Positions 53,079 through 62,421 of a DNA stretch of 64,000 bases are shown one piece after another. The stretch's first letter is position 1. Every line of letters starts with the position of its first letter. A program made the position numbers and the translations under genes. The notes under the pieces are model-generated. The model searched no databases. It was given only the letters and a program-made list of their open reading frames with translations, and was not told the DNA's origin. The stretch comes from Pseudovibrio ascidiaceicola (GTDB lineage Bacteria > Pseudomonadota > Alphaproteobacteria > Rhizobiales > Stappiaceae), in contig NZ_FOSK01000008.1 of NCBI RefSeq assembly GCF_900114245.1, positions 162,994-226,993 of the forward strand. The letters run 5' to 3'.

Positions 53079-53335
53079 AGCCGGTTTTTTAAAGTAACTC
53101 GCGCGCAAGTTTTTTTAACAGGGAATGAACTTTGCGTGCGGGGCTTAAAGGAATGTTGATTATTGCGAGCCAAATATCGCATAAGAGAATGGCTATTAGT
53201 GATTTCCAAAGCTTCCCTCTGGAAGCGGAACACAAAACGCGATAAGTCAGTAGAACGTCGCGGCGAATGTATCGCTGTCGAACTAAGAATTCTAACAGGG
53301 GCTGTGTCCCTTGAAACGATGCGGGGTTATATCTC

Positions 53336-54601
53336 ATGAGCAAAGCCAGCGGCAGCGACAGCAAGAATACGCTTTACTGCTCGTTTTGCGGAAAAAGCCA
53401 GCATGAGGTCCGTAAGCTGATTGCGGGTCCGACCGTATTCATCTGCGATGAGTGCGTCGAGCTCTGCATGGACATTATTCGCGAAGAGAACAAATCTTCG
53501 CTGGTGAAGTCTCGTGATGGGATTCCGACGCCTCAGGAAATTCGTGGTGTTCTTGATGATTACGTGATTGGTCAGGGTCGAGCCAAAAAGGTTCTGTCTG
53601 TAGCGGTTCATAACCACTACAAGCGCCTGAATCATGCCTCCAAGAACAACGATGTTGAGCTTGCAAAGTCCAACATCCTTCTGGTTGGTCCTACCGGATG
53701 TGGTAAAACCCATCTGGCACAGACGCTCGCCCGAATTCTGGATGTTCCGTTTACGATGGCTGACGCAACCACGCTGACTGAAGCGGGTTACGTTGGTGAA
53801 GACGTTGAAAATATTATTCTGAAGCTTCTCCAGGCTGCAGACTACAATGTTGAGCGTGCGCAGCGCGGTATTGTCTACATCGATGAGGTGGACAAAATTA
53901 CCCGTAAGGCCGAAAACCCATCCATCACCCGTGACGTTTCTGGTGAAGGTGTTCAGCAGGCATTGCTGAAGATCATGGAAGGGACTGTTGCCTCTGTTCC
54001 GCCGCAAGGTGGTCGTAAGCATCCGCAGCAGGAATTCCTGCAGGTAGATACAACAAACATTCTGTTTATCTGCGGTGGTGCATTTGCTGGTCTGGACAAG
54101 ATCATTTCTGACCGTGGTCGCAAAACCTCTATCGGCTTTGCTGCTTCTGTGCTTGCACCTGAAGATCGCAAGACCGGTGAGTTGTTCTCAGAGCTTGAGC
54201 CTGAAGATCTGCTGAAGTTCGGTCTTATTCCTGAGTTTGTTGGCCGCTTGCCGGTTATTGCAACTCTTGAAGATCTGGATGAGGACGCTTTGGTGTCCAT
54301 CTTGAGTGAACCTAAGAATGCGCTTGTTGCGCAGTACCAGCGTTTGTTCGAAATGGAAAACGTAGAGCTGACCTTCCATGAAGACGCTTTGAAGGCAGTT
54401 GCTCGTCGGGCGATTGAACGTAAGACCGGTGCTCGCGGACTACGTTCTATTCTGGAAGCAATTCTGCTGGAAACCATGTATGAGCTTCCTGGCCTTAAGG
54501 GCGTGAAGGAAGTTGTGATTTCCGGTGAGGTGGTCGAAGGCGATGCGCGTCCTTTGTATATCTACGAGGATCGTGCGGAGAATTCAGCAACCAGCGCGTA
54601 A
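53336..54601 (+). CDS. clpX: ATP-dependent Clp protease ATP-binding subunit
   Basis: A 421-residue AAA+ unfoldase that recognises tagged proteins and feeds ClpP. The N-terminal zinc domain has C15-x2-C18 (CSFCGK) and C37-x2-C40 ([10 protein letters not shown]). Walker A is [12 protein letters not shown] (K124); Walker B reads [10 protein letters not shown]; the ClpP-docking IGF tripeptide lies in [10 protein letters not shown]. The C-terminal AAA lid domain ends normally. A terminator follows at 54657. Confidence 0.97.
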   Translation: MSKASGSDSKNTLYCSFCGKSQHEVRKLIAGPTVFICDECVELCMDIIREENKSSLVKSRDGIPTPQEIRGVLDDYVIGQGRAKKVLSVAVHNHYKRLNHASKNNDVELAKSNILLVGPTGCGKTHLAQTLARILDVPFTMADATTLTEAGYVGEDVENIILKLLQAADYNVERAQRGIVYIDEVDKITRKAENPSITRDVSGEGVQQALLKIMEGTVASVPPQGGRKHPQQEFLQVDTTNILFICGGAFAGLDKIISDRGRKTSIGFAASVLAPEDRKTGELFSELEPEDLLKFGLIPEFVGRLPVIATLEDLDEDALVSILSEPKNALVAQYQRLFEMENVELTFHEDALKAVARRAIERKTGARGLRSILEAILLETMYELPGLKGVKEVVISGEVVEGDARPLYIYEDRAENSATSA

Positions 54602-54656
54602 GGCGATGGGGACTGATGAGGCAGTAGGCTTCGCTCACGGGTATTGAGTTTAATTT

Positions 54657-54694
54657 GGGCGGTAACTTCTTGAAAAAAGTGCCGCCCATTTTTT
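54657..54694 (+). terminator. Rho-independent terminator after clpX
   Basis: GGGCGG-T-AACTT pairs with AAGT-G-CCGCCC and is followed by TTTTTT. Confidence 0.88.
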
Positions 54695-55062
54695 GTCTCA
54701 TGCGTCTAGCATGATGATGCGTATGAGTGTTCTGCGTAAACGGCGAACCAAGACCGAAAAGGATGGTGTTCCAGCTAAAGTGTGAGGACGATCAAACGGT
54801 GTTATACGCTCCTGATAACAGGAAAAAAGCTTATAATATCAACAGATCGCTGAAAGACTTGGATGCGGAGTGCTTGACACTTGGAGGCGGTGTCTCCACC
54901 TAATAGGTCTAGTTCGCAGCTTGGCGAATTTGTTTGTGCCCGTTTTGGGGCGAATGAGTTCGGCCCTCGAAATTCTACGAATGCCCTATGGGCCTTAGTT
55001 GATTTTTATGTTGCGCTTTTTCGTAGCTTTCGTTGGAAAGCTGCAATTTGAAAGGAATAGAG
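54695..55062 (+). promoter_or_regulatory. lon upstream region
   Basis: 370 bp without a supported gene. TTGACA at 54874-54879 is a perfect -35 box, but only TAAT-like sequence at unusual spacing follows. CTCGAAA (54966-54972) and CCCTATG (54984-54990) resemble a sigma-32 promoter with a short spacer. Which of these drives lon is not decided by sequence alone. Confidence 0.35.
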
Positions 55063-57492
55063 ATGGCTGACAATGAAATGCGCCCGGAAGAAGAGACAGA
55101 AAACTCTGTTTTTCCTGTTCTCCCACTGCGCAACATCGTCGTATTCCCTCATATGATCGTGCCGCTGTTTGTAGGGCGCGAGAAATCGATCCGCGCTCTG
55201 GAAGAGGTGATGGAGTCTGACAAGCAGATTTTGCTTGCGACCCAGATGAACGAGGCGGATGACGATCCGGATACCGATCAGATTTATAAAGTCGGTACCC
55301 TTGCAACAGTTTTGCAGCTGCTGAAGCTGCCAGATAATACCGTAAAGGTTTTGGTTGAAGGTGGTGCGCGTGCCGAAATTGGCCAGTTCACTGATCGCGA
55401 AGACCTTTATGAAGCAGAAGCCGTTATTCTTGATGAAGCTGGCGGTGACGAGGTTGAGGTCGAGGCGCTTGGCCGTTCAGTGATTTCCGAGTTCGAGAAC
55501 TACGTGAAGCTGAACAAAAAAGTGTCTCCTGAGGTTCTCGGCGCCGTTAATCAGATTGACGACTTCTCGAAGCTTGCTGATACCATTGCATCCCACCTTG
55601 CTGTGAAGATCCAGGACAAGCAGGAACTGCTTGGCACTGTGGCTGTCACTGAGCGCCTTGAGAAAGTGCTAGGCATGATGGAGAGCGAGATCTCCGTTCT
55701 GCAGGTGGAAAAGCGCATCCGCTCCCGCGTGAAGCGCCAGATGGAGAAAACCCAGCGCGAGTACTATTTGAATGAGCAGATGAAGGCCATTCAGAAGGAA
55801 CTCGGCGATGGTGAAGATGGCCGTGATGAACTTGCTGAGCTGGAAGAGCGCGTTGCGAAGACGAAGCTGTCCAAGGAAGCTCGCGAGAAAGCCAATGCTG
55901 AGCTGAAAAAGCTTAAGCAGATGAGCCCGATGTCTGCTGAAGCAACTGTGGTTCGCAACTACCTTGACTGGCTGATCGGCATTCCGTGGAGCAGGAAGTC
56001 CAAGGTCAAGCATGACCTGAAGCTTGCTGAGAAGGTTCTGGATACCGACCACTTTGGCCTTGAGAAGGTCAAGGAACGCATTGTGGAGTACCTTGCAGTG
56101 CAGAAGCGCGCGAACAAACTGCGCGGTCCTATCCTGTGTCTTGTTGGCCCTCCAGGCGTTGGTAAAACGTCTCTTGGTAAATCTATCGCGAAAGCTACCG
56201 GACGTGAGTTTGTACGCATGTCCCTTGGCGGCGTGCGGGATGAGGCTGAAATTCGCGGTCACCGCCGCACTTACATCGGCTCCATGCCGGGTAAAGTCAT
56301 TCAGTCCATGAAGAAAGCGAAGAAATCCAACCCGCTGTTCCTGCTCGATGAGATCGACAAGATGGGTATGGACTTCCGTGGTGATCCGTCTTCCGCATTG
56401 CTTGAGGTTCTTGACCCAGAGCAGAACGGCAGCTTCATGGATCACTACCTTGAAGTGGAATATGATCTGTCCGACGTCATGTTTGTGACCACGGCCAATA
56501 CGCTGAACATTCCTGGGCCTTTGATGGACCGTATGGAGATCATTCGTATTGCTGGTTACACTGAAGATGAGAAGATCGAGATCTGCCGTCGTCACCTGTT
56601 GCCAAAGGCTGTGAAGAACCATGGTCTGAAGGATGGTGAGTTCGAAGTCTCTGACAGCGCTTTGCAGAAGGTTATCCGTCTTTACACCCGTGAAGCTGGT
56701 GTGCGTAACCTTGAGCGTGAGATGAGCACTCTGGCCCGTAAAGCTGTGAAGGACATCCTGGTCAATGACAAGAAGACCATTAAAGTGGATGAAGAGCTGG
56801 TTGAGGAATACCTCGGCGTGCCGCGCTTCCGCTTCGGTCAGGTTGAAGACGAAGATCAGGTTGGTGTTGTCACCGGTTTGGCATGGACTGAAGTGGGCGG
56901 CGAGTTGCTGACCATTGAAGGCGTCATGATGCCAGGTAAGGGTAAGATGACCGTAACTGGTAACCTGCGTGATGTGATGAAAGAGTCCATCTCTGCTGCT
57001 GCCTCTTACGTTCGTTCTCGTTCTGAAGACTTCGGCATTGAGCCTCCGCTCTTTGAAAAGCGCGAGCTGCATGTGCACGTGCCAGAGGGGGCGACTCCAA
57101 AGGATGGTCCATCTGCTGGTATCGCCATGGCGACTACTGTTATCTCCGTGATGACCGGTATTCCGGTTCGTCGTGATGTGGCGATGACAGGCGAGATCAC
57201 ACTGCGTGGTCGCGTGCTGCCAATCGGTGGTCTGAAAGAGAAGCTTCTAGCTGCTCTGCGTGGCGGCATTAAGAAGGTTCTGATCCCTGCGGATAACGCC
57301 AAGGATTTGGCTGATATTCCTGACAATGTGAAAAACGAATTGGAAATTATTCCAGTCGCTCGCATGGACGAAGTGCTTGAACATGCTCTTGTTCGTATGC
57401 CTGAAGCCATCGAATGGAGCGAAGAGGAAGAAAAGTCCAGCTCCGAAGCATTGGTCAAAGATGACAAGGGTTCAGGGGTCGTCGCACACTGA
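55063..57492 (+). CDS. lon: ATP-dependent Lon protease
   Basis: An 809-residue AAA+ protease of misfolded and regulatory proteins. The N-terminal substrate domain is FPVLPLRNIVVFPHMIVPL; the ATPase domain has Walker A GPPGVGKTSLGKSIA and Walker B FLLDEIDKM; the protease domain has the Ser-Lys dyad S684 (PKDGPSAGIA) and K727 (GGLKEK). The ATG at 55063 follows AAAGGAATAGAG; an in-frame ATG at 55033 is weaker. A terminator at 57517 separates it from hupB. Confidence 0.97.
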   Translation: MADNEMRPEEETENSVFPVLPLRNIVVFPHMIVPLFVGREKSIRALEEVMESDKQILLATQMNEADDDPDTDQIYKVGTLATVLQLLKLPDNTVKVLVEGGARAEIGQFTDREDLYEAEAVILDEAGGDEVEVEALGRSVISEFENYVKLNKKVSPEVLGAVNQIDDFSKLADTIASHLAVKIQDKQELLGTVAVTERLEKVLGMMESEISVLQVEKRIRSRVKRQMEKTQREYYLNEQMKAIQKELGDGEDGRDELAELEERVAKTKLSKEAREKANAELKKLKQMSPMSAEATVVRNYLDWLIGIPWSRKSKVKHDLKLAEKVLDTDHFGLEKVKERIVEYLAVQKRANKLRGPILCLVGPPGVGKTSLGKSIAKATGREFVRMSLGGVRDEAEIRGHRRTYIGSMPGKVIQSMKKAKKSNPLFLLDEIDKMGMDFRGDPSSALLEVLDPEQNGSFMDHYLEVEYDLSDVMFVTTANTLNIPGPLMDRMEIIRIAGYTEDEKIEICRRHLLPKAVKNHGLKDGEFEVSDSALQKVIRLYTREAGVRNLEREMSTLARKAVKDILVNDKKTIKVDEELVEEYLGVPRFRFGQVEDEDQVGVVTGLAWTEVGGELLTIEGVMMPGKGKMTVTGNLRDVMKESISAAASYVRSRSEDFGIEPPLFEKRELHVHVPEGATPKDGPSAGIAMATTVISVMTGIPVRRDVAMTGEITLRGRVLPIGGLKEKLLAALRGGIKKVLIPADNAKDLADIPDNVKNELEIIPVARMDEVLEHALVRMPEAIEWSEEEEKSSSEALVKDDKGSGVVAH

Positions 57493-57516
57493 ACCAGAGC
57501 GTCTGCTTGTGGATAC

Positions 57517-57548
57517 AAAAGCCTCGGACAAGTTCCGGGGCTTTTTTT
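57517..57548 (+). terminator. Rho-independent terminator after lon
   Basis: AAAAGCCTCGGA and TTCCGGGGCTTTT pair with one G-T wobble and are followed by a T-run. Confidence 0.9.
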
Positions 57549-57683
57549 GGTTGATACTACACAGAAAATGGCCGTTTTCTGCGGTTCGCGGCTTGATTTG
57601 AACGCAATTTCGCACGAATGTCCGATTCAGGAGTGCAGCGCGAATCTAAAGCATTCCCCACGTTATTTTAGAAAGGGACTGTC

Positions 57684-57959
57684 ATGAACAAGAATGATCT
57701 GATCGGGGCCGTTGCGGAAAAAACTGGCTTGACCAAAGCACAGGCAGGCGAAGCAGTAGAAGCATCTTTCGAAGCAATCACTGAAACCCTGAAGAGCGGC
57801 GATGAAGTTCGGATCATCGGATTTGGCAACTTTTCCGTTTCCGCTCGTGCGGCAACTGAAGGCCGTAATCCACGCACAGGCGAAACCATTCAGATTCCGG
57901 CTTCCAAGACGCCGAAATTTAAAGCTGGTAAAGGCCTGAAGGACGCGGTCAACGCCTAA
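57684..57959 (+). CDS. hupB: HU family DNA-binding protein
   Basis: A 91-residue histone-like protein that bends DNA and compacts the nucleoid. MNKNDLIGAVAEKTGLTKAQAG begins the helical dimer part; EVRIIGFGNFSVSARAATEGRNPRTGE and IPASKTPKFKAGKGLKDAVN form the beta-arms. The arm tip has the conserved proline. GAAAGGGACTGTC precedes the ATG. The lon-hupB order is common in proteobacteria. Confidence 0.96.
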   Translation: MNKNDLIGAVAEKTGLTKAQAGEAVEASFEAITETLKSGDEVRIIGFGNFSVSARAATEGRNPRTGETIQIPASKTPKFKAGKGLKDAVNA

Positions 57960-57982
57960 TTGGGCTTGTTCGTTTTGGGTTT

Positions 57983-58023
57983 AAAAGTCCCTGTTGTTCA
58001 TTGGAGCAGCAGGGGCTTTTTTT
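57983..58023 (+). terminator. Rho-independent terminator after hupB
   Basis: AAAAGTCCCTG pairs with CAGGGGCTTTT, with a T-run. Confidence 0.85.
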
Positions 58024-58153
58024 ATGCGCTCATTTCTGATGGGTTGCCGGTTTTTTGCTGTGACGACAAGCCTTTGTTTAATCAGGTAATTCACAGGGTG
58101 GATGGCGGTTTTAAGTTTTTTGCTGGTAATGTCGGTTTTTTCAATCTCAGGCC

Positions 58154-58182
58154 TTGCCAAGGGTAGGGAGGGCGGCTAAATA
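58154..58182 (+). promoter_or_regulatory. Sigma-70 promoter of the tRNA-Val pair
   Basis: TTGCCA (58154-58159), 17-base spacer, TAAATA (58177-58182), 33 bases before the first tRNA. Confidence 0.7.
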
Positions 58183-58215
58183 GCTCCCCACGCCACACGG
58201 CGTACCACCCTGCGG

Positions 58216-58291
<76 letters not shown>

Positions 58292-58324
58292 TTCTCTTCC
58301 AGAGGATGTTCAACGCTCCAGGAT

Positions 58325-58400
<76 letters not shown>

Positions 58401-58422
58401 TTCCTCTCAGAGGATTTCAAGT

Positions 58423-58450
58423 CTCCCGGAGTTCCGCGGAGGCTTTTTTG
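58423..58450 (+). terminator. Terminator after the tRNA-Val pair
   Basis: CTCCCGG pairs with CCGCGGAG with one bulge and a T-run (58444-58449) follows. Confidence 0.75.
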
Positions 58451-58830
58451 TTGTCCGCACTCCTGAAAATTACCGAGGACAGGGCTGTTAAGCTTAAGGG
58501 GGTGTTTCGGCAATTGGTTTCTTAAGGTTGTAGGGCAGGGCGCCAATCTGAGCAAAAACCAAAGGGTGATCTCAGGATCTTATCGTTAAGCTTGCTGCAA
58601 TAGCCTGTGGAGCTTATTCGCGGAGTGTGCTCTCTTTTCGTCAATTTTTCGAGAGCTGCTTTGCCGTTTAATGAGTGAAATCCTGGTGTTCGGTTGGAAA
58701 CAATCGTGTAGGACTTGCTCAAGAGCTGTAATTGCGTTGCTAAGTGTGCCGTAGATAACAGCTTGCATGACTGAGATCGTTTTTAACTCCGCGTGGCAAA
58801 CAAGTATAACTACGTGGAGGCATGCGCCGT
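58451..58830. other. Intergenic region before the membrane-protein gene
   Basis: About 380 bp with no supported gene or clear promoter pair; I see nothing specific in it. Confidence 0.5.
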
Positions 58831-59313
58831 ATGAGTGGTTCAAGTCATAAGCACCCCATCTGTCCGCCACTTGTGTGGCACACTCTGGTCACCATCCTTC
58901 TGGCAGGCATCGTTGCAGATGTGAGCTGGGAGATCTGGGCGCGCTATATCACGCCGTTCTGGGTTGGTGGTCCACTACAGCCAGCTGCTCTTGTGCAGTC
59001 TGTCTTTGGTTTCAGAAGCCTTTTCTGGGCTGAAGTTATTCACGCCGTGGTTGGCGTCGTCTTCTATCCTATCGGATACCTCTACATTGCTCGTCCGCTG
59101 GCACGTGTGATCATCCCGCCGCTGCCATGGTGGGTTGTTGGCCTTTGCTATGGCGTTGGTCTCTGGGTGTTCGCGCTTTACATCATGGCGCACATCTTTG
59201 CTGGTCTTCCACCGTTCCTCGGCTTCATTCAGCTGACATGGGCGTCTCTGGTTGGTCACATGATCTTTGGCTTCATGACAGCCCTGATCGTGCGTATTCG
59301 CCACGGTTGGTGA
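58831..59313 (+). CDS. Small integral membrane protein of unknown function
   Basis: About 160 residues with four probable membrane helices (near 17-37, 63-85, 97-122 and 130-155). The sequence is rich in Trp and Phe, with VWHTLVTILLAGIVADV as the first helix and FAGLPPFLGFIQLTWASL in a later loop/helix. I do not recognise a family. GGAGG is one base before the ATG at 58822 and ten bases before the ATG at 58831, so the second is preferred. A bidirectional terminator follows. There is no obvious partner. Confidence 0.68.
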   Translation: MSGSSHKHPICPPLVWHTLVTILLAGIVADVSWEIWARYITPFWVGGPLQPAALVQSVFGFRSLFWAEVIHAVVGVVFYPIGYLYIARPLARVIIPPLPWWVVGLCYGVGLWVFALYIMAHIFAGLPPFLGFIQLTWASLVGHMIFGFMTALIVRIRHGW

Positions 59314-59336
59314 GCTTTTTAAAGCTTTGATGCAAA

Positions 59337-59371
59337 ATAAAAGGCAGCTTCCCTGGGGAGGCTGCCTTTTT
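59337..59371. terminator. Bidirectional terminator (copy 1 of a repeated hairpin)
   Basis: AAAGGCAGCTTCCC pairs with GGGAGGCTGCCTTT with one mismatch; T-runs flank it on both strands. An almost identical hairpin lies at 60898-60930. Confidence 0.9.
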
Positions 59372-59392
59372 GCTTTGGTTGGGCTGTATCTA

Positions 59393-60601
59393 TTAGAAAG
59401 TCAGGTCTTGTGCTGGCTTTGAAGAGATCTGGAACGCACCCTTGCGGTTTTCAATCGCCTCTTTGATTGGCTTGCTGCTGTAAAATACAAGGCGCAGGCC
59501 GCTCACGGTGTCTTCTCCAAAGACCTCCAGGCTATGGTAGTCCGTGCAGTTGTCTGACAGCTGGCGAAGAGCTTCTGCGTTGGATGGTTTCTCCAAAGCT
59601 TCCTTCAGGAGTTCACCGCTGTTGTTGACGTATGTAATGCGGCAGGTTTTGTCCTCGGTGGCGGTCATGTTCTCTAAGTGAGTGAGGACAGGGTAGGCGT
59701 CCAGCAGCTTGCCCATGATTGCAGCGCGGGGAGCTGGGTTTTTGAAGCTGACTTCACGCTGCAGTCCGTAGATGTTCTCGTCCTGAGTGAGCACGCTTAC
59801 GGTTTCAGAGAGCGTGTCTTTCTCGAGTGTACAAACTGTCTTTGTCTCATCAACTAAGCACCCCTGATACCCGACTTTTTCTAGAAGGCCTCTTACATCA
59901 TGCTCAAAGCGCTCAACGGTTAAGCCGTGAATTGATGGAAGGTTGGCCCGATCAAGAGCGGGATGCTTCGAGGTGGTCACCGCGACTTGTGTCTCGTTTT
60001 TGGGAGACACGTTCGGAGTGACATTTACCACCTGAGCGTTGTTGGTTGCGTTTGAACCGGGGGTGACAGGTATTGTAATGTTGATTTGCTGCGATGGTGC
60101 GGCTGTTGCAACTGGTGCGACTACTGGCGTTGGTGCAACGATCGCCACTGGTATTGGGGTCGTGGCTGCAACCGGCGCTGGGGCAGAGGCTACGACCGGT
60201 GTTGGCACTGCCGGCTGTTGTGGTGTTGTCAACTCATAGAGCTTGGCAATTTGTCTGTTATCGAGCTTGCCATTTGCATAAGCACCGATGGAAATTTGGA
60301 ACTGGCGTATGGCGTTGCGTGTGCGGCGGCCTGAAACGCCGTCTGGTGTTCCAGTATCAAAGCCCAGCATGTTCAGGCGTAACTGGATGTCCTGTGTCTC
60401 TGCTGAAAAGTTAGTTCTTTTCCGTGTTGTTCTTTTCTGCGTCTGAGCTGGCGCATTCTTTTTAGCACCATTTACAATAGCGCTACCAATAATGCCTGCG
60501 CCAAGGCCGAAGATGAAATCCTCAGAGCCTGCACGAGCGGTGGTGGCGCTGACTGCTAAAGAGAGGCAGAGAGCGGATGTAAGCTTTGTCATTTTGCGCA
60601 T
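59393..60601 (-). CDS. Secreted peptidoglycan-binding-like protein, paralog 1
   Basis: About 402 residues from ATG 60601 (AAGG eight bases upstream); a longer frame to 60760 has no site. A signal peptide (ALCLSLAVSATTARA) is followed by FGLGAGIIGSAIVNG, then a PG_binding_1-type domain with LGFDTGTPDGVSGRRTRNAI (about 90-135), an Ala/Pro/Val-rich linker (about 145-215) and a C-terminal domain with four conserved cysteines (YQGCLVDE, TVCTLE, KTCRITY, DNCTDY). The C-terminal half is homologous to the gene at 62422. The function is unknown; a periplasmic, wall-associated role is inferred. Confidence 0.75.
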   Translation of the reverse strand: MRKMTKLTSALCLSLAVSATTARAGSEDFIFGLGAGIIGSAIVNGAKKNAPAQTQKRTTRKRTNFSAETQDIQLRLNMLGFDTGTPDGVSGRRTRNAIRQFQISIGAYANGKLDNRQIAKLYELTTPQQPAVPTPVVASAPAPVAATTPIPVAIVAPTPVVAPVATAAPSQQINITIPVTPGSNATNNAQVVNVTPNVSPKNETQVAVTTSKHPALDRANLPSIHGLTVERFEHDVRGLLEKVGYQGCLVDETKTVCTLEKDTLSETVSVLTQDENIYGLQREVSFKNPAPRAAIMGKLLDAYPVLTHLENMTATEDKTCRITYVNNSGELLKEALEKPSNAEALRQLSDNCTDYHSLEVFGEDTVSGLRLVFYSSKPIKEAIENRKGAFQISSKPAQDLTF

Positions 60602-60897
60602 TTTGTTGCCTTGCACACATAAAAAATCAAAGGAAAGGCGGGAAAGGCCCACTTGCAGCAAATTTATCTCAAACTCTAAAAAATGTAAGTTGAAATAAAT
60701 TAAGTTTTTCACTCTTAAGTTGAGAGATCTTATTGCTGATATCTCGAAGATATCGGTCATAATTGAAGCGTATCTGCTGTTTTACGTCGGCTTGCGATGA
60801 ATGCATTTCATGTGAGTGGGCGCGTTTCAGGCAATGATTTAAGGTATCGGACCTTAGAAATGACGCTGAAGCAGATATCTCAGGTTTGGCTGATGTA
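60602..60897. other. Promoter region of paralog 1
   Basis: About 300 AT-rich bases before the gene at 59393. The GATATC-rich stretch near 60738-60760 (with CTGATATCTCGAAGATATC) is partly palindromic. No clear -35/-10 pair was found. Confidence 0.4.
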
Positions 60898-60930
60898 GAA
60901 AAGGCAGCTTCCGATGGGAGGCTGCCTTTT
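60898..60930 (-). terminator. Terminator (copy 2 of the repeated hairpin)
   Basis: AAAAGGCAGCTTCC and GGGAGGCTGCCTTTT form a stem after the stop of the gene at 60974; TTTTCT follows on the minus strand. Confidence 0.88.
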
Positions 60931-60973
60931 CTGTCTTGAGATTCTTGATCTGTTTTGATGGATCGGGGTTGAG

Positions 60974-62239
60974 CTACTTCACACCCCAGATGGACAGCTT
61001 GACCTGTTGGTTCTCGCCAATGAGGGCTACGACGAAGTTTGCATCGTAGTTTTGGATAGGATGAAACTCAGCTAAGGCGACGTCGTAGTATTTGCCGTTG
61101 ATACGACCTGAGGCGTCTTTGTCGTAGGTGGTGCCAGCGTGATCCCATAGGTGGACCTCCATTCGCTGTTTGCCGCGGTTCTTCGGGTTTCTTTTGCAGA
61201 AGGTGTCAAAGCCCAGGTGGCTGCTGACCAGATAGTCGCCATTGCTGATTACTTCTACGGCGACTTCCTTTGCGACGCCTCCGCTGCCCTGAAACTCACG
61301 CTCAGCCCTTCGGCGGAGGTACTGGGTGCCGTCGGTTCCAATATCCCATTCGATTAGCTTGCCACGCCCATGGGGTTCTTTATGTATGGTCTGACCTAAG
61401 CATCGATGCCCGGTTTTGAACTCGCTGGGGCCTTTGCTTGTTGATAGGGTGATCCATCGGCCATTGGGAGTGCCATCGGCAGCAGTAATTGCGGCTTTCT
61501 GGATTTGGCCCATGCTTACAAGTGTCGGGCCGCGTTCGATCACAGATGCGTTCTGACGTTTGCGAAGGCGAGTAACTCGCTGTTTTCCATCCTCATCACG
61601 GAAGGCGAGAAGGTTTGCAGTTCCATCGCTCAGGGCAAGTTGGTCCGCAGAGCCAGCAAATTCATAAATGCCGCGACGGTCGAGTGCTTTCTCAGTCGGG
61701 ATGTCTTCTGCTTGCTTTAATTTGAAGGCTTGTGCAAACAAGGTGCCGTTCTTTCGTTGAGCGACGACCATGGCAGCAGAGCCAGAACTTGCAGAAGTGA
61801 CTTCTGTAACTTCTGGGCCGGAGCGAAAGCCACGATATGTGATGGTCCCGTTTCCTGTGATCTTCCAAAGCATGACCCGCAACTTATTATCTGCATCGAT
61901 GATCGGTGTGATGAAGTGGGTGTTGTCGATCTTTGCAATGGATACGCTGCGAGCTTTGCCCCGGTTGACAAGATATTCCGGTGTTTCAGCATTGGAGTGC
62001 CATGTAGAGATGACGAGATTATCCGCTGAATCTGATGCCACGAGGATGTACCCCAGATGTCCATTGGCATCGTAGCTTGCTGCTTCGATTTCTTTGGCGA
62101 GGAACGGAAAGGAGTATGACGTCTCTATATATGAGACGTCAGGTTTGAATTCTTTCAGTTTGTATAGCTTTTCAGCAAGGGCGGGGCTGGTGCCTAGGCA
62201 CAGTACGGCCAGCAGAACCAGCGCTTTTACTCTCAACAT
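60974..62239 (-). CDS. Secreted protein of unknown function (probable beta-propeller)
   Basis: 421 residues with a signal peptide (VLLAVLCLGTSPALA, cleaved before EKLYKL). The mature part consists of repeating beta-strand blocks ending in short W/Y motifs (NLVISTWHSNAE, LRVMLWKITGNG, EVHLWDHAGTTYD, VKLSIWGVK), a pattern of beta-propellers. The final blades are close to one another. Cysteines are few (HRCLGQ and TFCKRN). I do not recognise a family. It lies between two paralogous peptidoglycan-binding-like genes on the same strand, so the three may act in the same periplasmic process. Confidence 0.62.
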   Translation of the reverse strand: MLRVKALVLLAVLCLGTSPALAEKLYKLKEFKPDVSYIETSYSFPFLAKEIEAASYDANGHLGYILVASDSADNLVISTWHSNAETPEYLVNRGKARSVSIAKIDNTHFITPIIDADNKLRVMLWKITGNGTITYRGFRSGPEVTEVTSASSGSAAMVVAQRKNGTLFAQAFKLKQAEDIPTEKALDRRGIYEFAGSADQLALSDGTANLLAFRDEDGKQRVTRLRKRQNASVIERGPTLVSMGQIQKAAITAADGTPNGRWITLSTSKGPSEFKTGHRCLGQTIHKEPHGRGKLIEWDIGTDGTQYLRRRAEREFQGSGGVAKEVAVEVISNGDYLVSSHLGFDTFCKRNPKNRGKQRMEVHLWDHAGTTYDKDASGRINGKYYDVALAEFHPIQNYDANFVVALIGENQQVKLSIWGVK

Positions 62240-62376
62240 TTTGGAGCTCCCAAAAGGACAAATTTGCGGGTGAGCAGAAATGATTTTTTGGGGTTACTTT
62301 AACTGTGTATGCAGCAGGAATAATCTCTCGGTTATGGGGAGGTAATCCTTACGATGGAGCTTGGGGTGATCTGCTG

Positions 62377-62405
62377 TATTGGCCTCGGGAGGTATGAGGC
62401 CAATA
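62377..62405 (-). terminator. Hairpin after paralog 2 gene, no T-run
   Basis: TATTGGCCTC (62377-62386) and GAGGCCAATA (62396-62405) pair perfectly over 10 bp, 17 bases after the stop of the gene at 62422. Confidence 0.6.
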
Positions 62406-62421
62406 CAAAGGAGGATGGAGT

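Noticed and set aside
54711..54785. A 24-codon basic small frame (begins MMMRMSVLRKRR)
   Set aside because: No ribosome-binding site before it and a position directly behind the clpX terminator; kept out because evidence is only its openness.
55669..57078. A 469-residue frame on the minus strand
   Set aside because: It is antisense to lon and shows no domain; shadow.
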